Shown in pieces: positions 59,040 to 64,000 of a stretch of 64,000 nt of DNA. Source of the stretch: Flammulina velutipes (lineage: Eukaryota > Basidiomycota > Agaricomycetes > Agaricales > Physalacriaceae); NCBI GenBank assembly GCA_011800155.1, contig CM022373.1, forward strand, positions 2,046,001 through 2,110,000, written 5' to 3'. Positions within the stretch are counted from its first letter, which is position 1, and every line of letters starts with the position of its first letter. The position numbers were made by a program, and so were the translations under genes. The notes under the pieces are model-generated. The model worked only from the letters and a program-made list of their open reading frames with translations, was not told the origin of the DNA and ran no database searches.

Positions 59040-61806
59040 ATGGACCTGGTGCTTTCTGCGATCATGATGCTCGTATGCTCCCTGCTTACCGTCTTTTCAG
59101 TCTTTGCAAGTCTCGTTCTGGGATGTACTGAGGGCAATGGACACGATCACGGGCATAGTAACCTGAAGAGATTTGTACCTCCGTTACCTCTGACACCACC
59201 TTCGCGACCTTTGGAATGGGGAGATATCAACATCCTTCATACTACGGATACGCATGGGTGGCTCCTTGGACACCAGAAGAGTTCCTTCCCAGAACCTAAC
59301 TATAGGTTCGTTGCCTACAATATCGTCCTTCTTAACGCTGACTCGATCCTCTTCAATAGTGGTGACTTGGGAGACTTTGCTTCCTTCGTGGCTCACATGA
59401 AGCAGATAGCTTTGGTACGAGACCTATCTCCAAATGGTGCCTCGGGCTTCATCGCCGTTCTCACTAGGAAAAAGACGTAGACCTGCTTCTAGTTGATTCT
59501 GGCGACTTGCATGACGGTTGGCAGCTTTTTGTTGCGTTGTAGAATCTGATCTAACGTGGACCAGGAACGGGGCTTTCAGACGGATATCCACCAGGTGGTG
59601 TGGATGCGCACGAGGTGGGAGATGCACTCCCGCATATAATCCCAAGTCACCTAACTTTGCCGATATAAGTCGAATCAATTCCTCAGGCAGATTCCGTACG
59701 ACGTTATGGCCATTGGCAAGTCAGTCTCGACACCACCCATAATTTTGCATGCACCCGATTGACCATTTACGTAGCCATGAACTGTATATCTACGAAAACA
59801 CGTTGGACATGTCAGTAATTGACTGACTCGATGATCCGTGCGGCCTTGACATACTTGCTCTAGGCATCAAAACTTTGCCCCCGCTCTCAATGGCAGATAT
59901 CTCTCTTCAAACGTCAACATCAACTACGCTGATGCGAGCAATATCACCCGTAATGTCCCCGTTGGAAGTTAGTGCCACCTTCATGTTCTACAAAGTACCT
60001 ACCATTGACGAACATTGCAGGTCGTTTTGCCAAATTCAAGACACGGAAGGGACGTCGTGTCACGGCGTTCGGTGTGCTCTTTGACTTTGCTGGGAACGAC
60101 GACAACACAACTGTACAAAAAGTGGCGGATATGGTTAAGGAGACCTGGGTGAGTATGTCTCGAAGGATTTTGTTCATTGGCTAATTTGAAGATGATCAGT
60201 TCTTGAATGCGATTCGGGAGGAGCCAGATTTATTTTTGCTTGCTGGGTGAGTTTCATGTTTCGCTATCTTGAATGTTGGGGCCTGAACCATGAGAAAGAC
60301 ATATGCCGGTGGTCCGGGACAAGTGCAAGTGCAATCTCCAACCAGCGGCAACTAGCTAAATAGTTTGTAGGGCCTTTGGTGTTCGACGCGATTCGTGCTA
60401 TCCACCCGAATACCCCGATTACGATTCTTGGAGGTAGTCTCGTTCGCTGGTGTCTGCAAGCGATGTGCTGATCGAGAATACTTAGGACATAGCCACATTC
60501 GAGATTGTGTTCAACTTGACCAGAGATCCATGTCATTGGAGAGTGGGAGATATATGGAGACTATCGGCTGGATGAGTAAGTGCATGCACGTCCATTATGC
60601 AGGGTATGCTGAGATAGTTCTAGGTCTCAAATTCAACGGGCATCCTCGGTCACATGAGAATCTCACATTTAGCAGAAGATATCTTGACGCCAATAGAGTT
60701 ACATATGAGGTATGTGTGTTACTTGCGAGCATCTCCAGTGTTTGAATGATCTGGCAGTACCATACCGGCCGTGGACCATCGGCGTTTGACACAGAGCAAG
60801 GAGTAACGATAACTCAAGGTCTGCACGATCTTGCTGCTCGGTTCGACTTGAACTTCACGTATGGGATCGCACCACGGGACTACACGCTCTCACAGTGAAC
60901 TAAGATACTCTAATTTCTAATAACACCCTAACTCTGTTTGTGTTTAGGTCCCCGTATCCTTCTAATGGCTCACTCTTAACGCTAGTCATAGAGGAGGTTA
61001 GTTTCTTCCAACCATCCAAGTCGTGTCGTCGTAATTCAACTCTGACCATGAACGAAGGCTGCCCCATACGCGTTGTCAATTGGCAATCCTCGCTTGTCAA
61101 CGCCTAATATCACGATTATCAGCTCTGGTAACCAACGATTTAACATCTTCACTGGGCCATTCACGAAGAACGATCAGGTGTGTCTTCATGTTATATATAC
61201 CTTTTCGGTTGGCTGACTCGTTTGGTAGCTCACTGCCTCGCCTTTCAAGAATTCTTTTGGCTACATCCAGGACGTACCGTTAGGCACCGTGCTGAAGGCT
61301 CTTCAAGCGTTGAATGGTGGTGAAAATGCGGCAAAACGAAGTGCGGAGCGTGAGGAGGCGATGTATAGGATGGGCGACGTGCGAACGCGATATCTTAATT
61401 GGTTGGAGGACATGGATAGACGATATGGGGTCGAACGTCGGGAGGCTATGGACAACTTGACTTTGGGATATGTGACAAGCGACGTACGTCTTCCCCGCTT
61501 TTTGACGGAGGACCTGGGGATTGATTATTCTGGTAGTCGTGTCCAGGTGTGGGGGATGATATCGTTCACACGCCCTTGCCTTTTTTCCCGACGCCGGATT
61601 TTGTAGCGTCTAGGACGCCTGATGTGTCTAACGACACGGCGGTGGATTTCGTGTTTCTGGATTTCAATACGGATGACGCTGTTGAGGCGCTGAATGGTGT
61701 GCAGACGAACAAGGTGTACTCTGAGGAAGTGGATGTGCAGTTGTATAGTGAGAACGTGAGGACGAATAACTTGCTGGGGATTTACGCACAGGCATTTTGG
61801 AATTGA
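59040..61806 (+). CDS. Secreted 5'-nucleotidase/calcineurin-like metallophosphoesterase
   Basis: Start [20 protein letters not shown], a signal peptide or anchor (to LVLGC). Multi-exon (more than ten). Metal and substrate motifs: [11 protein letters not shown] (DxH), [12 protein letters not shown] (GDxxD type, split by an intron), YDVMAIGN joined to [12 protein letters not shown] (GNHE), and ITILGG joined to HSHIRDC (GHxH). The C-terminal part (QFxxxxP-type nucleotide-binding domain) includes [20 protein letters not shown] and ends GIYAQAFWN. Splicing restores frame at every junction that I tested, although some exons look broken when read unspliced. It would hydrolyse extracellular nucleotides or related phosphate esters. 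Confidence 0.75.
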
Positions 61807-62034
61807 AATTTGTCCACAACGAGATAAACTTGCTGCGGTCGTTGACTTAAGATGAAGGCCTAGGCTGTATTTATGGGATAGTATGCTGCAGTGGTAGGCG
61901 CACTTCAACATTACAAGTTGAACCTCAAGCGGTAAGGATGAATCATTTGGGGTAGTATATGATGTGTAGGATAGTAGATAGTGAATAGTATAGTGAATAG
62001 TACAGTACATAGATAGAATATACATGGTTTTGGG

Positions 62035-62971
62035 TTACTCTGAGAGATCTAGTTGTTCGCACAATGAGTCACTAACCATCCACATCATGAATGGACCCAC
62101 AGCCCCATCTATGGTGTCCCAAGCTTCAATATAGGTTGGTGTGGGGTGCTGGAGTGTGTGAAGTCCACTGGCCAGTCGCTTCTGTATGATATATGAGCAG
62201 ATAAGGAGGTAGAGGTCTGCTTGACAGGTAGTATCAAGATAGTCGTATATCTTTCCTGCACAGGACAAAATGGAGTGGCTGATATCTGCGCTCTGCAACC
62301 CCACCTCATCTTCCTTGATGGGCGAGGGAAAGATGTCCTTGAATGACGGCATCTTCATCGCATGATCCAATATAAGGCGGGGCACTACATAGATGTAAGT
62401 CTAACATGGTCAGGAGTGAACAGACGCACAGTAGATCTGTTGCCAGGTTTCTCGTTGAGCATTAGTCAGGAGCTCATTGACATAGGCGTGGCCCGTGAAT
62501 GTCCTGTTCAAGCCTTTTGATAACACTTGGTTTGAGACACTGCAAGCAATCCGGAGGTAGGAGTGCTCACTGCACACAAGGCGATGTGCCGTTTCATAGC
62601 CCACAAGGAGACGTCGATTGTCCGCCATCTCCTTTGATAGCGTCGACACTGACGCTTCCAGTTCGAAAACAGACGCTTCCAATTTGGCCATTCGGGATTC
62701 CATGTCGTATTTCGACCTCTATAGATCAGTTAAATGAGCATGTATTCAAGCATTTAATAAATTTACATACTTGAACTCGTTTGCAGAGGTCTTCTCTATG
62801 TCGAAGGGTCAGAATGCCCCTTTTGCGCTTCGTTATGACATAACGGTTGGGAGCTGGAGAGAGAAGCGACGCTCCAAGTTGTTCGCCGTCAGGGAGTATT
62901 ATATCGCTGGGAATCACAAGGTTGCTGGCATGGCGGGGATAGGTTTTTTGGAGGAGAGTTATAGTAGACAT
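62035..62971 (-). CDS. Small-family protein C (YDYL-type), uncharacterised
   Basis: Start MSTITLLQKTYPRHASNLVI; exon to VQ, then an intron of about 55 nt to RSKYDMESRMAKLEASVFEL (coiled coil with heptad-like A/L/V), another intron to LNRTFTGHAYVNELLTNAQR, and a last exon with IYDYLDTTCQADLYLLICSY and a unique tail (AVGPFMMWMVSDSLCEQLDL). Stop at 62035. It shares order and motifs with the gene at 57296. No known domain. It lies beyond the phosphoesterase gene, so the two paralogues flank it. Confidence 0.55.
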
Positions 62972-63259
62972 GATGGTGGTGGAGGAATCGGACCGATTTT
63001 GATGGTGTCTCCATATATCATTGTAAACAAGTTTTGCGAGGCCCAAGGAAGTCCCAGACTCTCAGGAGAGCTATCGCTACTGTGTTGTTATAATAAGTAC
63101 ATTAGTACAACGTACTTCTAGATGGTTTTTGACCGGTGCGAGTTCGGTTATGGTAGGCCCACGGGATGGTTTTGATAGGGGCCGGTTGGCCCGTTCGGTC
63201 CGACGTGCACTATTAATGCAACGAAGAGGATGAATGGTTGCGATTCTTTCCTAAACGCC

Positions 63260-64000
63260 ATGCCTGCAGCGACTTTCAAAGCGAAATCTCTCACTGAACT
63301 CTTAAGCATTCGCGCGCGCGATCAGCCTGACGATCCGTTCGTTTACACGGCAGACGCGACCGCTGGCTCTGATATTGTGCTCAATTCGCTCACGTATGTC
63401 CGATTATTCGATGTTTACAGAGTAGAAGTTAACTTGGTGGCTTAGGTACAAGCAAACTGAGGCAGCCGTTGACCGCTTGGCGTGGCACTATGCTGGCCTC
63501 AACATCACTCCCAAAGTTGAGCCAGGCCAGCTGCCTCCCGTTCAAGTCATCGCTGTGCTCACCAGCACCGCCATCGACGAATCTCTGCTCGAGATGGCTC
63601 TGGCCAAGCTTGGTTTGAGTGCTCTACTGCTTTCTGTCAACAACTCTGTCGCAGCCGTGGCGCACTTGACCAAACTCACAAAGGCCACCCACCTTATCTA
63701 CGGAACAAAGTTCGTCGAACACGCGAAGGAGGCCCAGGAAGTGCTCAGAGCACAGGGTTACAACATCGGTGTCATTCCAGATCAGCGATTCCCTTTGTGG
63801 GGTCCCGAAGGAGTCGCAAACTCTACCATCAAGCCGTTCAAGCCTGTCTTGACGCCTGACCAGGAAGTGTCCCGCCCCGCTGTCATCTTGCACTCCTCTG
63901 GATCGGTGTGTATCTCGCGGAACTGCTTGGAAAAGGAACTAAATATCTGCAGACCGGGTTCCCCAAGCCTGTCCATATCACTCACTACGGTCTTATTGCT
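63260..64000 (+). CDS. AMP-binding (NRPS-like adenylating) enzyme, 5' part only
   Basis: Start MPAATFKAKSLTELLSIRAR (an ATG ten codons upstream, 63230, is in frame). Introns 63394-63445 and 63906-63952, phases agree. The second exon gives an acyl-CoA-synthetase-like N-terminal domain (VQVIAVLTSTAIDESLLEMA, GLSALLLSVNNSVAAVAHL); splicing of the third joins SRPAVILHSSGS to TGFPKPVHITHYGLIA, the A3 core (SGSTGxPK) of adenylate-forming enzymes. The position of the core and the start resemble fungal A-T-reductase (NRPS-like) proteins. The rest lies beyond the window, so reductase or thioesterase identity cannot be judged. Confidence 0.75.

Noticed and set aside
59500..59750. Apparent stops and frame shifts in the phosphoesterase gene
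   Set aside because: Introns with GT...AG ends at about 59518-59568 and 59617-59666 remove the stops and join DLHDG to TGLSDG and DAHE to SNQFLRQ in phase.

Overview
This window looks like genomic DNA of a mushroom-forming basidiomycete (Agaricomycetes). Nearly every gene is split by 44-60 nt introns with GT...AG ends. A KDZ-type transposase, a chromodomain Ty3/gypsy retrotransposon, a FunK1-type kinase and several protein families that I know only from Agaricomycetes are present. Exon limits were read by eye from splice signals and protein continuity; they are inferences, not transcript data.

Accessory part, about 1-25.7 kb. Two minus-strand genes (945-2759 and 7089-8154) carry viroplasmin-like (RNase H1 N-terminal type) domains, three copies in the first and one in the second. 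They flank a large uncharacterised Agaricomycete gene (2968-5613) and a small gene (6636-6992). A KDZ transposase gene (8454-12123) follows; it is intact except for one in-frame TGA. Next is a gene (13610-15222) with an HxD...H pattern like 2-oxoglutarate/Fe(II) dioxygenases. A complete Ty3/gypsy chromovirus (15350-22035, coding on minus) has LTRs identical by eye and a CTACC target duplication. It sits 38 bp upstream of the ATG of a further gene (22079-23855), which also has an early in-frame TGA. A kinase-like gene with a probable frameshift (24290-25679) ends this part.

Core part, 25.7-40 kb. All confidently identified genes are on the minus strand: a Rdh54/Rad54B-type recombination translocase, a Cys-rich conserved protein, the DEAH helicase Prp43, a small uncharacterised protein, a membrane protein with a decayed tandem copy, and the RIO1 kinase.

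Inverted duplication, 40.3-49.6 kb. Two arms of about 2.4 kb (40298-42708 and 47202-49622) lie in opposite orientation around a 4.5 kb spacer. Each arm has a complete uroporphyrinogen-III synthase gene. The left arm also starts a full FunK1 kinase but has only the 5' end of an HMG-box gene; the right arm has the full HMG-box gene and only the 5' end of the kinase. The inner third of the arms is almost identical while the outer part has diverged. The spacer holds two related genes with HELSH and HDTGH motifs; the first appears frame-broken.

Right part, 50-64 kb. This part holds a GNAT acetyltransferase, a short-chain dehydrogenase with a mitochondrial-type leader, a Zap1-like C2H2 zinc-finger regulator divergent from a Gly-X carboxypeptidase-like M20 peptidase, a secreted 5'-nucleotidase-like phosphoesterase flanked by two members of a small uncharacterised family (a third member is at 35291), and the start of an AMP-binding (NRPS-like) enzyme that runs off the window.
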